Of a stretch of DNA of 64,000 nt, positions 26,815 to 34,624 are shown in pieces. The stretch spans positions 1 to 64,000 of the forward strand of contig NZ_JARGEN010000017.1 in assembly GCF_029211125.1 (NCBI RefSeq). Reading direction: 5' to 3'. The stretch is from Curvibacter soli. Lineage in GTDB: Bacteria; Pseudomonadota; Gammaproteobacteria; Burkholderiales; Burkholderiaceae_C. A program made the position numbers and the translations under genes. Every line of letters starts with the position of its first letter. Positions within the stretch are counted from its first letter, which is position 1. The notes below the pieces were generated by a model. The model was not told the origin of the DNA and did no database searches. It worked only from the letters and a program-made list of their open reading frames with translations.

Positions 26815-27215
26815 GCTTCGGGACAGAGGATGGTCACATCGGGGAAATAGGTTCGCAGACGGCGGCTGTCGCGCGTCAGCAGCGGCAGGCGGCGGACGCT
26901 GGCATGCGCACCGATGAAGAAGTCCGGCAGCGTGGCGGTGCGCTGCCCGCCAGCTTGGCGGTACTGCGCATGCGCGCGGGCCGCCAGGAACGCCATGTTC
27001 TCGTCAATGGCATCGAGTTCGATGACCAGGTCCGCCAGAAAATCCCGCACTTCGCGCTGGCTGGTGAAGTCGCGCGCGATCTCCGCGTAAACCACCGCAT
27101 TGATGAATAGCGGGCCCCGGTCGCGCGCATCCACCAGTTGCTGCTCGCTCCAGTCGTACCAGCCGGGTTCGCCCTCGATCACGTCGAGCAGCACACTGGC
27201 ATCCACCAGGGTCAT
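26811..27215 (-). CDS. VapC-type PIN-domain toxin
   Basis: A 134-residue PIN-domain ribonuclease. The four acidic residues expected for the metal site are present: Asp5 (MTLVDASVLL), Glu45 (VVYAEIARDF), Asp98 (TLPDFFIGAHA) and Asp116 (LLTRDSRRLRTYFPDV). VapC toxins cleave tRNA or rRNA when freed from the antitoxin. The start was set at MTLVDAS, which overlaps the antitoxin stop by four bases. The pair is inserted between hom and thrC, genes that are normally adjacent. Confidence 0.93.
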   Translation of the reverse strand: MTLVDASVLLDVIEGEPGWYDWSEQQLVDARDRGPLFINAVVYAEIARDFTSQREVRDFLADLVIELDAIDENMAFLAARAHAQYRQAGGQRTATLPDFFIGAHASVRRLPLLTRDSRRLRTYFPDVTILCPEA

Positions 27216-27469
27216 CGCATCGCGTCCTCGCCGCGCGTGAAACGCATGATCTCCTCGGTGGATTGCTTGAGGATCCCCTTGCCGCGCCACTTGCGCAGCG
27301 CCGCGCGATAGTCCTCGGCGCCCGGCACGGCGGCCCGCACGGCGAACATGCGCACGCTGCCGTCGGGCAGCGGCTCGTAGTCGATGGCCTGCCCTGGTTC
27401 CACCCGCAGGTGCTGGCGGATGGCCTTGGGGACGGTGACTTGGCTCTTGACGGTCAGGGCGTAGCTCAT
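27212..27469 (-). CDS. AbrB/MazE-type antitoxin (VapB)
   Basis: An 85-residue protein with an N-terminal swapped-hairpin AbrB DNA-binding domain (YALTVKSQVTVPKAIRQHL, VEPGQAIDYE) and a C-terminal toxin-binding tail (ALRKWRGKGILKQSTEEIMRFTRGE). It is encoded immediately before the PIN toxin with a 4-bp overlap. A 20-bp perfect palindrome lies 21 bp upstream of the start and is the likely autoregulatory operator. Confidence 0.93.
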   Translation of the reverse strand: MSYALTVKSQVTVPKAIRQHLRVEPGQAIDYEPLPDGSVRMFAVRAAVPGAEDYRAALRKWRGKGILKQSTEEIMRFTRGEDAMR

Positions 27470-27489
27470 GGTAATGCCTTCCGGACGAA

Positions 27490-27509
27490 GTATTACAAAA
27501 TTGTAATAC
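27490..27509. promoter_or_regulatory. 20-bp perfect palindrome, probable antitoxin operator
   Basis: GTATTACAAAATTGTAATAC is a perfect inverted repeat of 9+9 bases around AA. It is strikingly AT-rich against the local background and sits between the hom stop (27527) and the antitoxin start. AbrB-type antitoxins bind such sites to repress their own operon. Confidence 0.75.
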
Positions 27510-27526
27510 CGCGCCTCGGCCGCCAC

Positions 27527-28873
27527 TCAGGCGAGTTCTTCCTTGCGAATGCGCGTGATGGGCTCCAGCACCGTGGGCAGGGCCTGCATCTGGGCGATGG
27601 CGTCGTTCATGGTGCCTTCGCGCGTGTCGTGCGTGAGGATGATGAGGTCGGTCTGCGGGACGCCACGTGTCCCGTCCGGTCCTGTGCCTTCGCCGCCCAC
27701 CTCGTCGGCCTCGCGCTGCAGCACGGCGTCGATGCTGATGCCGGCCCCGGCCAGCAGGCCGGTCACGGTGGCCAGCACGCCGGCCTGGTCGGCCACGCGC
27801 AGGCGCAGGTAGTAGCTGGTGACCACCTCGGCCATGGGCAGCACGGGCAGGTCGCTGAGCGCATCGGGCTGGAAGGCCAGCGAGGGCACGCGCTGCGCCG
27901 CGTTGGCCGTGTGCAGGCGGGTGATGTCCACCAGGTCGGCGATCACGGCACTGGCGGTGGGCTCGCTGCCCGCGCCCTTGCCGTAGTAGAGCGTGGTGCC
28001 GACGGCGTCGGCCTGCACCAGCACGGCGTTCATGGCGCCTTCCACGTTGGCGAGCAGCCGCTTGGACGGCACCAGCGCGGGGTGCACGCGCAATTCAATC
28101 CCCTTCTCGGCACGCTTGGTGATGCCCAGCAGCTTGATGCGGTAGCCGAGCTGTTCGGCATATTTGATGTCAGCGGCCGACAGCTTGGTGATGCCCTCGA
28201 CATAGGCCTTGTCGAACTGCACCGGGATGCCGAAGGCAATGGCGCTCATCAGCGTGACCTTGTGCGCGGCGTCCACGCCTTCGATGTCGAAGGTCGGGTC
28301 GGCCTCGGCGTAGCCCAGGCGCTGCGCCTCCCCCAGCGCCACGGCAAAGTCCAGGCCCTTGTCGCGCATTTCACTCAGAATGAAATTGGTGGTGCCGTTG
28401 ATGATGCCGGCAATCCACTGGATGCGGTTGGCCGTGAGGCCTTCGCGCAGCGCCTTGATGATGGGGATGCCGCCGGCCACGGCGGCCTCGAACGCCACCA
28501 TCACACCCCTGGCGTGCGCGGCGGCGAAGATCTCTGTGCCATGCACGGCCAGCAGCGCCTTGTTGGCGGTCACTACGTGCTTGCCCGCCGCGATGGCCTC
28601 CAGCACGAGTTCGCGCGCCAGCCCGTAGCCGCCGATCAGCTCCACCACGATGTCGATGTCGGGGTTGGCGATGATCTGGCGCGCGTCGGCCACCACCTCG
28701 GCGGCATCGCCGACGATGGCGCGGGCCTTGGCGGTGTCGCGCCGCGACACGGCGGCGATCTCGATGCCGCGGCCCGCGCGGCGCGTGATTTCTTCCTGGT
28801 TGCGGCGCAGCACCTCGAACACGCCGCTGCCCACGGTGCCTATGCCCAGCAGGCCTACTTGGATCGGTTTCAT
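27527..28873 (-). CDS. hom: homoserine dehydrogenase
   Basis: A 448-residue NAD(P)H-dependent enzyme reducing aspartate semialdehyde to homoserine. The Rossmann motif GLLGIGTVGSGV is near the N-terminus, NKALLA and the substrate motif GVDAAHKVTLMSAIAFG follow, and a C-terminal ACT domain (about 350-445) suggests threonine feedback control. Between ACT strands there is a Gly/Asp-rich insert (VGGEGTGPDGTRG). It leads the hom-vapBC-thrC stretch. Confidence 0.98.
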   Translation of the reverse strand: MKPIQVGLLGIGTVGSGVFEVLRRNQEEITRRAGRGIEIAAVSRRDTAKARAIVGDAAEVVADARQIIANPDIDIVVELIGGYGLARELVLEAIAAGKHVVTANKALLAVHGTEIFAAAHARGVMVAFEAAVAGGIPIIKALREGLTANRIQWIAGIINGTTNFILSEMRDKGLDFAVALGEAQRLGYAEADPTFDIEGVDAAHKVTLMSAIAFGIPVQFDKAYVEGITKLSAADIKYAEQLGYRIKLLGITKRAEKGIELRVHPALVPSKRLLANVEGAMNAVLVQADAVGTTLYYGKGAGSEPTASAVIADLVDITRLHTANAAQRVPSLAFQPDALSDLPVLPMAEVVTSYYLRLRVADQAGVLATVTGLLAGAGISIDAVLQREADEVGGEGTGPDGTRGVPQTDLIILTHDTREGTMNDAIAQMQALPTVLEPITRIRKEELA

Positions 28874-28911
28874 GGATTTTCTATGAGTCGAAAAGGGCCG
28901 CAGCGCTTCAT

Positions 28912-30144
28912 TTACCTGCGCAGATCGCTATCTTTTCGATAGCTTTCGAGGAACTTGGCGATGCGCCCGACGGCCAAGCGCAGGTCCTCCTCGTGCGGCA
29001 GGAAGACGATGCGGAAGTGGTCGGGCCGGGGCCAGTTGAAACCCGTGCCCTGCACCAGCATCACCTTGGTCTGCTCCAGCAGTTCCAGGAAGAACTGCTG
29101 GTCGTCCTCGATCGGGTAGACCTTGGGATCCAGGCGCGGGAACATGTAGAGAGCCGCGCTGGGCTTGACGCAGGTGACGCCGGGGATGGCCGTGATGAGC
29201 TCATAGGCGAGGTCGCGCTGGCGGCGCAGGCGCCCGCCCTCGCCCACCAGTTCGTTGATGCTCTGGTGGCCGCCCAGCGCGGTCTGGATCGCCCACTGGC
29301 CCGGCACGTTGGCGCACAGGCGCATGTTGGAGAGCATGTTCAGGCCCTCGATGTAGTCCCGGGCGGGCCTCTTGTCGCCCGAGACCACCATCCAGCCTGC
29401 GCGGTAGCCGCACGAGCGGTAGCTCTTGGAGAGCGAATTGAAGGTCAGCGTGAGCACGTCGGTCGACAGGCTGGCCAGCGCCGTGTGGCGCACGCCGTCG
29501 TACAGCACCTTGTCGTACACCTCGTCGGCGAAGACCACCAGGCCGTGCTCGCGTGCCAGCGCCACGATGCCCTTGAGCAAATCGTCCGAGTACAGCGCGC
29601 CCGTGGGGTTGTTGGGGTTGATGACCACGATGCCCTTGGTGCGCGGCGTGATCTTGGCGCGGATGTCGTCTAGGCTGGGCATCCAGCCGTTGTCCTCGTC
29701 GCACAGGTAATGCACCGGGGTGCCGCCCGACAGGCTGACGGCGGCGGTCCACAGCGGGTAGTCGGGCGCGGGCAGCAGCATCTCGTCGCCGTCGTCGAGC
29801 AGCGCGTTGGTGGCCATCACGATGAGCTCGGAGGCACCGTTGCCGAGGTAGATGTCGTCTAGCGTCACGCCCTTCACGCCCTGCTGCTGGGTGTAGTGCA
29901 TGACGGCCTTGCGCGCCGCGAAGATGCCCTTGCTGTCGGAATATCCGGCCGAAGAGGGCAGGTGGCGGATCATGTCCTGCTGCACCTCCTCTGGCGCGTC
30001 GAAGCCGAACACGGCGAGGTTGCCGATGTTGAGCTTGATGATCTTCTGGCCCTCTTCCTCCATCTGCCGCGCAGCGTCCATGATGGGGCCGCGGATGTCG
30101 TAGCAGACGTTGGCGAGCTTGGCGGACTTGTGGATGGTCTTCAT
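28912..30144 (-). CDS. alaA: alanine transaminase AlaA-type aminotransferase
   Basis: A 410-residue class I PLP aminotransferase closely resembling E. coli AlaA (glutamate-pyruvate transaminase). Conserved blocks include NVCYDIRGP, PAPDYPLWTAAVSLSGG, INPNNPTGA, FADEVYDKVLYD and the PLP lysine Lys240 in FNSLSKSYR. In the N-terminal substrate loop the usual NIGNPAPFGFDAP reads NIGNLAVFGFDAP (Leu43, Val45). The last nine residues (SYRKDSDLRR) are encoded by a copy of the intergenic hairpin repeat. The start was placed at MKTIHKSAKL. It lies just upstream of hom on the same strand. Confidence 0.93.
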   Translation of the reverse strand: MKTIHKSAKLANVCYDIRGPIMDAARQMEEEGQKIIKLNIGNLAVFGFDAPEEVQQDMIRHLPSSAGYSDSKGIFAARKAVMHYTQQQGVKGVTLDDIYLGNGASELIVMATNALLDDGDEMLLPAPDYPLWTAAVSLSGGTPVHYLCDEDNGWMPSLDDIRAKITPRTKGIVVINPNNPTGALYSDDLLKGIVALAREHGLVVFADEVYDKVLYDGVRHTALASLSTDVLTLTFNSLSKSYRSCGYRAGWMVVSGDKRPARDYIEGLNMLSNMRLCANVPGQWAIQTALGGHQSINELVGEGGRLRRQRDLAYELITAIPGVTCVKPSAALYMFPRLDPKVYPIEDDQQFFLELLEQTKVMLVQGTGFNWPRPDHFRIVFLPHEEDLRLAVGRIAKFLESYRKDSDLRR

Positions 30145-30262
30145 CGGTGCCTGCGCGCCCCTTGTCGCCATACCCTGGCGGGGCGTGTTCTCAATGGGAA
30201 AAGCCTACAATTTGACCACAGTTCGCACCCGCGCCCTCCCTCTTTGCCCCCCCTCATTTCCC

Positions 30263-30673
30263 ATGAAGCTGCAGCCCGACCGCTTCGACATGCAGTCGAT
30301 CACCGCCTACGGCCCGGGCTGGGTCGGCGTGGACGGCGAGAAGATCACCGCCAGCGTGGTGCTCGGCTCGCGCGGCCAGCGGCTGGCCTGGCACTGCGAG
30401 CGCTTCGCCGACCTGACGCCCGCGCACTTCGCGCAGTTGGCTGAGCTGGAATGCGAGCTGGTGCTCTTCGGCAGCGGACTGCGCAACCGTTTCCCCCCGC
30501 CGGCCTGGCTGCAGGCGCTGATGGCGCGGCGCATCGGCCTGGAAACCATGGACACCCATGCCGCCTGCCGCACCTACAACATCCTGGCCGGCGAGGGCCG
30601 CAGCGTGGTCGCCGCGCTGCTGCTGGAAAGCCCGGGGAACGGCGCGGGCTGCGAGCGGGGCGTTTCGGGGTAA
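30263..30673 (+). CDS. Mth938-like domain-containing protein (DUF498)
   Basis: A 136-residue protein with the family pattern ITAYGPGWVGVDGEKI, then ELVLFGSGLRNRFPP, IGLETMDTHAACRTYNILAGEGRSVVAALLLE. In mitochondria the family (NDUFAF3) assists complex I assembly; the bacterial role is undefined. It is divergent from alaA and 91 bp ahead of the peroxiredoxin gene. Confidence 0.93.
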   Translation: MKLQPDRFDMQSITAYGPGWVGVDGEKITASVVLGSRGQRLAWHCERFADLTPAHFAQLAELECELVLFGSGLRNRFPPPAWLQALMARRIGLETMDTHAACRTYNILAGEGRSVVAALLLESPGNGAGCERGVSG

Positions 30674-30764
30674 AATCAGGCGTTGCGGTCGAGGGATTTC
30701 CTGCAACGTTTATGCCCTCGGCTTTCTTCCAACGGCCACATCCTGTCACACGAGATTGAGTCTT

Positions 30765-31253
30765 ATGGCGATCGTTGTCAACAAGCCCATTCCAGAATTC
30801 GAAGCCAACGCCACGAATGGGATCAAAGTATCCAACACGTCCCACCTGGGTCAGGTTCTGGTTCTCTATTTCTACCCCAAGGACAACACGCCGGGCTGCA
30901 CCACCGAAGCGATGCAGTTCCGCGACAAGTACAAGGACTTCGTGAAAGCCGGCGCCGTGGTGTTCGGCGTATCGCGCGACAACATGAAGTCGCACGACGA
31001 CTTCAAGGCCAAGCTCGAACTGCCGTTCGAACTCATCGCCGACACCGAAGAAAAGATGTGCCACATGTTCGGCGTGGTCAAGAACAAGATCATGTACGGC
31101 AAGAAGGTCAAGGGCATCGAGCGCAGTACCTTCCTGATCGGCCCCGACGGCATCCTGCAGCAGGAGTGGCGCGGCCTCAAGGTGCCGGGCCATGTGGACG
31201 AGGTGCTCAAGTCGGTGAAGACGCTCAAGTCCCTCGTCAAGAAAGCCGCCTGA
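30765..31253 (+). CDS. bcp: peroxiredoxin, Bcp/PrxQ family
   Basis: A 162-residue thiol peroxidase. The peroxidatic Cys45 is in KDNTPGCTTEAMQFRD. The resolving cysteine five residues later that many PrxQ proteins carry is absent (Met50); Cys99 (EEKMCHMF) is the only other cysteine and could serve instead, or the enzyme may be a 1-Cys type. Further motifs are VFGVSRDNMKSHDDFKAK and STFLIGPDG. The start is MAIVVNKPIP. Confidence 0.95.
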   Translation: MAIVVNKPIPEFEANATNGIKVSNTSHLGQVLVLYFYPKDNTPGCTTEAMQFRDKYKDFVKAGAVVFGVSRDNMKSHDDFKAKLELPFELIADTEEKMCHMFGVVKNKIMYGKKVKGIERSTFLIGPDGILQQEWRGLKVPGHVDEVLKSVKTLKSLVKKAA

Positions 31254-31292
31254 AAACCGCGAAACAACACTGCGCGGCCCGCGCGCCGCAGT

Positions 31293-31314
31293 AGTCAGTC
31301 AGTCAGTCAGTCAG
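31293..31314. repeat. tetranucleotide microsatellite (AGTC)n
   Basis: Five and a half perfect copies of AGTC stand between the bcp stop and the diguanylate cyclase start, about 65 bp upstream of that start. Tetranucleotide tracts can change length by slippage and, when near a promoter, switch expression. Confidence 0.9.
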
Positions 31315-31379
31315 GCCGGGCGCGGCAAGACCTGTCACACTCATGGCCCCGACGCCCCGACGCTTTGCCGCCCCCGTTC

Positions 31380-32909
31380 ATGGCCGACCGCACCCCTGCC
31401 GAAATCGCACGCGAGACGCTCAAGCAACTGGCCGTGCGCAAGCTCTCCCCCACTCCTGACAACTACCAGCAGCTCTACGACGAGATCGCGGGTACCCGCA
31501 GCGCCGGCCCGTTCCCCGAAGGGCCGCTGTGGCAGATCGCCCGCGTGCTGCCGGGCCAGACGGCAGCGCAGAAGCGGCTGCTCAGCCAGTTCCAGAAAGC
31601 CGTCGGCGAACACAGCTGGACGGGCCTGCAGAGCGCCATCGCGGGCTATGCAAACCTGGGCCTCACCGCGCCGCCCGCGCCGGGGCTGGAGGTGCTGCAG
31701 GACATATCCCTCTGCGCCGTGCCGGGCGACCTGGCCGAGCAGATCGCCCGGCTCGTCGAATACGTGCTGCCATCCCTTGCCGCCGACGACGAGCGCCTGC
31801 ACAAGCTGGGCGAGGAACTGCTGGACTACCTGCGCAGCGCTGCGCCCAGCGCGCCCGCGCTCAAGATCATGCTGTCGAACTTCGGCTTTCGCCTCTCGTT
31901 CGCGGCGGAGGAGCAGACCGCCATCCGTGCCACGCTGCTGTCGCTGCTGCACCTGGTGTTCCAGAACATCGAGCACCTGAGCATCGACGACCGTTGGCTG
32001 CAGGGCCAGGCCGAGGCGCTGGTCAGCGCCGCCGCGCCGCCGCTCACGCTGCGCCGCCTCGACGACGTGGCGCTGCGCCTGAAGGACGTGATCTTCAAGC
32101 AGTCCGAGGCCAAGGCGCGCGAGGTGCAGGCACAGGAGCAGATGAAGGAAATGCTCGCCGCCTTCATCGAGCGGCTGGCGCGCATCACCGAGTCGAGCGG
32201 CATGTACGGCAGCACCATCGAGCGCTGCGCGGTGCAGTTGAGCAGCGCATCCTCCATGGCCGCGATCGCGCCCGTGCTGGAAGAAATCATGTCCGCCACG
32301 CGCGCCATGGCGCTGGACACGCGCGTCTCGCGCGAAGAACTGCAGGCCATGCGCGAGCGCGTGGAAGCCACGCGCGCCGAGATCGACCGGTTGCAGGACG
32401 AACTCGACCGCGCCAGCGCCCAGGCCCGGCACGACCCACTGACCGGCAGCCTCAATCGCAAGGGGCTCGACGAAGTGATGGAGCGCGAGATCGGCCGTTC
32501 GCGCCGCCTGGGCTCGTCGCTGTGCCTGGCACTGCTGGACCTGGACAACTTCAAGAATATCAACGACGACCTCGGCCACGAGACCGGCGACGCGGCCCTG
32601 GTGCACCTGGCGCAGGTCGCGAAGGGCTCCATGCGCCCCCAGGACATGCTGGCGCGCTACGGCGGCGAGGAATTCGTGCTCGTGCTGCCCGACACCGCGC
32701 TCGCCCAAGGCGTGGAAGCCATGCAGCGCCTGCAGCGCGAGCTGACCCGGCACATCTTCCTGCGCGACGACAACCAGGTGCTCATCACCTTCAGCGCCGG
32801 CGTGGCCGAACTGCTGCCCGACGAAACCACGACCGACGCCATCAAGCGCGCCGACCAGGCCATGTACCTGGCCAAGCGCGCCGGCAAGAACCGGGTCATG
32901 GCGGCCTGA
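31380..32909 (+). CDS. diguanylate cyclase (GGDEF domain) with a long helical N-terminus
   Basis: A 509-residue protein. The C-terminal GGDEF domain (about 350-505) has RHDPLTGSLNRKGLDE, DLDNFKNINDDLGHETGD and the active motif GGEEF at 428-432. A product-inhibition site RxxD (RPQD, 419-422) lies five residues before it, so a functional, feedback-controlled cyclase is expected. Residues 1-340 are helical with no transmembrane segment and no sensor domain I recognise; the segment TPAEIARETLKQLAVRKLSPTPDNYQQLYDEI is shared with some other betaproteobacterial GGDEF proteins. The start is MADRTPAE. It is followed after two bases by phoD. Confidence 0.9.
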   Translation: MADRTPAEIARETLKQLAVRKLSPTPDNYQQLYDEIAGTRSAGPFPEGPLWQIARVLPGQTAAQKRLLSQFQKAVGEHSWTGLQSAIAGYANLGLTAPPAPGLEVLQDISLCAVPGDLAEQIARLVEYVLPSLAADDERLHKLGEELLDYLRSAAPSAPALKIMLSNFGFRLSFAAEEQTAIRATLLSLLHLVFQNIEHLSIDDRWLQGQAEALVSAAAPPLTLRRLDDVALRLKDVIFKQSEAKAREVQAQEQMKEMLAAFIERLARITESSGMYGSTIERCAVQLSSASSMAAIAPVLEEIMSATRAMALDTRVSREELQAMRERVEATRAEIDRLQDELDRASAQARHDPLTGSLNRKGLDEVMEREIGRSRRLGSSLCLALLDLDNFKNINDDLGHETGDAALVHLAQVAKGSMRPQDMLARYGGEEFVLVLPDTALAQGVEAMQRLQRELTRHIFLRDDNQVLITFSAGVAELLPDETTTDAIKRADQAMYLAKRAGKNRVMAA

Positions 32910-32911
32910 CC

Positions 32912-34471
32912 GTGTCACGTGCCGCACCACCCGCCAGCCGCCGCGCGCTGCTGCGGCTGGCCGCCGCGACGGCAGCGGCGGGCACCCTGCCGCGCTGGGC
33001 CTGGGCCGCCGCGCCCGCGCTGGCGCGAAACCCGTTCGCCCTCGGCATCGCCAGCGGCGACCCCGCGCCCGACGGCGTGGTGCTGTGGACGCGCCTGGCC
33101 GTGCCCGAGGGCACGGGCGCGCTCACCGTACGCTGGGAGATCGCCGACGACCCGGCCTTCCGCCGCATCGTGCAGGCGGGCCAGGCCGGCGCCCTGCCCG
33201 CGCTGGCCCACAGCGTGCACGTGGAGGTGGCGGGCCTCGCGTCGGGGCGCTGGTACTGCTACCGCTTCATGCTCGGTGACGCCGTGAGCGCCACGGGCCG
33301 CACCCGCACCGCGCCCGCGGCGAATGCGCCGGACGCGCGCCTGCGGCTGGCCTTCGCCTCGTGCCAGCGCTGGGAGCACGGCTACTACGCCGCGTGGCGC
33401 CACCTCGCGGCGGACGCGCCGGACCTCGTCGCCTTCCTCGGCGACTACATCTACGAATACGCCACGCCGGCAGACAGCACGGGCCTGGCGCGCACCCACG
33501 CCTTGCGCCATGCCCGCACGCTCGACGACTACCGCGACCGCTACGCCCTGCACAAGAGCGACCCCGACCTGCAGGCCGCGCACCGCGCCTGTGCGTGGAT
33601 CGTGACCTGGGACGACCACGAGGTCGAGAACGACTACGCCGACGACGCGGGCCGCGATGCGCAAGGCTTCGCCGCCAGGCGCGCCGCCGGCTACCAGGCG
33701 TTCTACGAGCACATGCCGCTGCGCGCTGCCGCGCTGGCCGCGGGCATGGACCACCTGCGCCTGTACCGCAGCGTGGCCTGGGGCCGGCTGGCGCGCTTCC
33801 ACCTGCTCGACGACCGGCAATACCGCGCGCGCCAGGCCTGCCGCCCGCCGGGCGCCAGCGGCGCGGCCAGCGTGAAGGCCGGGTGCGCCGAGCTGCAAGC
33901 GCCCGAGCGGTCGCTGCTCGGGCTGGAGCAGGAACGCTGGCTCGACGGCGCCCTGGCCCGCGATGCGGAAGAGGGCGCCGCGCGCTGGAGCGTGATCGCG
34001 CAGCAGACGCTGTTCTCGCCGCGCCACTACCCGTCGGGCGTCACCGCCACCGACAACTGGGACGGCTACCCCGCCGCCCGCGCGCGCCTGCTGGCCAGCG
34101 TGCGGCAGCGCCAGCCGCGCAACACCGTGCTGATCGGCGGGGACATCCACCAGAACTATGTCTGCGCGGTCCACGCGGACCCCGAACGGCCCGGCTCGCC
34201 CGTGCTGGCCAGCGAGTTCTGCGGCACCTCCATCACCTCGCGCTCCGGCACCACGCAGGCCAAGGTGGACGCTGTCGTGCGCCGCAATCCCCACGTGCTG
34301 CTGGCCGACTGCGAACACCGCGGCTACGTGCTGGCCGACATCGCGCCGCAGCGCTGGAGCACCCAACTGCGCGTGCTCGACGACGCGGCGCGGGCCGACG
34401 CCAGCATTTCGACGCTGGCGCGCTTCGTGGTGGAAGACGGGCTCCCCGGGCCGATGCGCGATGGCGCTTGA
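32912..34471 (+). CDS. phoD: PhoD-type alkaline phosphatase/phosphodiesterase
   Basis: A 519-residue secreted metallophosphoesterase. The start is a GTG two bases after the cyclase stop. A twin-arginine signal (SRRALLRLAAATAAAGTLPRWAWA) indicates Tat export of the folded, metal-loaded enzyme. The N-terminal PhoD domain begins NPFALGIASGDPAPDGVVLWTRLA; the catalytic part has FASCQRWEHGYYAAWRHLA, FLGDYIYEY, TWDDHEVENDYAD, SVIAQQTLFSP and LIGGDIHQNY, all ligands to the calcium-iron centre. Translational coupling to the diguanylate cyclase is unusual. Confidence 0.93.
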   Translation: MSRAAPPASRRALLRLAAATAAAGTLPRWAWAAAPALARNPFALGIASGDPAPDGVVLWTRLAVPEGTGALTVRWEIADDPAFRRIVQAGQAGALPALAHSVHVEVAGLASGRWYCYRFMLGDAVSATGRTRTAPAANAPDARLRLAFASCQRWEHGYYAAWRHLAADAPDLVAFLGDYIYEYATPADSTGLARTHALRHARTLDDYRDRYALHKSDPDLQAAHRACAWIVTWDDHEVENDYADDAGRDAQGFAARRAAGYQAFYEHMPLRAAALAAGMDHLRLYRSVAWGRLARFHLLDDRQYRARQACRPPGASGAASVKAGCAELQAPERSLLGLEQERWLDGALARDAEEGAARWSVIAQQTLFSPRHYPSGVTATDNWDGYPAARARLLASVRQRQPRNTVLIGGDIHQNYVCAVHADPERPGSPVLASEFCGTSITSRSGTTQAKVDAVVRRNPHVLLADCEHRGYVLADIAPQRWSTQLRVLDDAARADASISTLARFVVEDGLPGPMRDGA

Positions 34472-34484
34472 GCGGCCCACGCAT

Positions 34485-34600
34485 TGCGTCAAGCTATTAA
34501 AAACATAGCTTCCACCGCTTGTATTACGGACACTTCATATACATTTGATATTGAAAGTTCCTGAAACAAAGCGGTAGCAGCTATCAATAGAAGAGCGCTC
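34485..34600. repeat. intergenic hairpin repeat, longer variant
   Basis: The sequence agctattaaaaacatagctt...ccgcttgtatt...catatacatttgatattgaaa...gcggtagcagctatcaatag is similar to 57575-57672. It is markedly AT-rich. The dnaG promoter must lie in or next to it. Confidence 0.65.
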
Positions 34601-34624
34601 CGGCATGGTCGGACAATAGCAGGC

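Noticed and set aside
26811-27469. The TA pair as part of a larger mobile island
   Set aside because: hom and thrC flank it directly, with no integrase, repeats or base-composition change apart from the operator.
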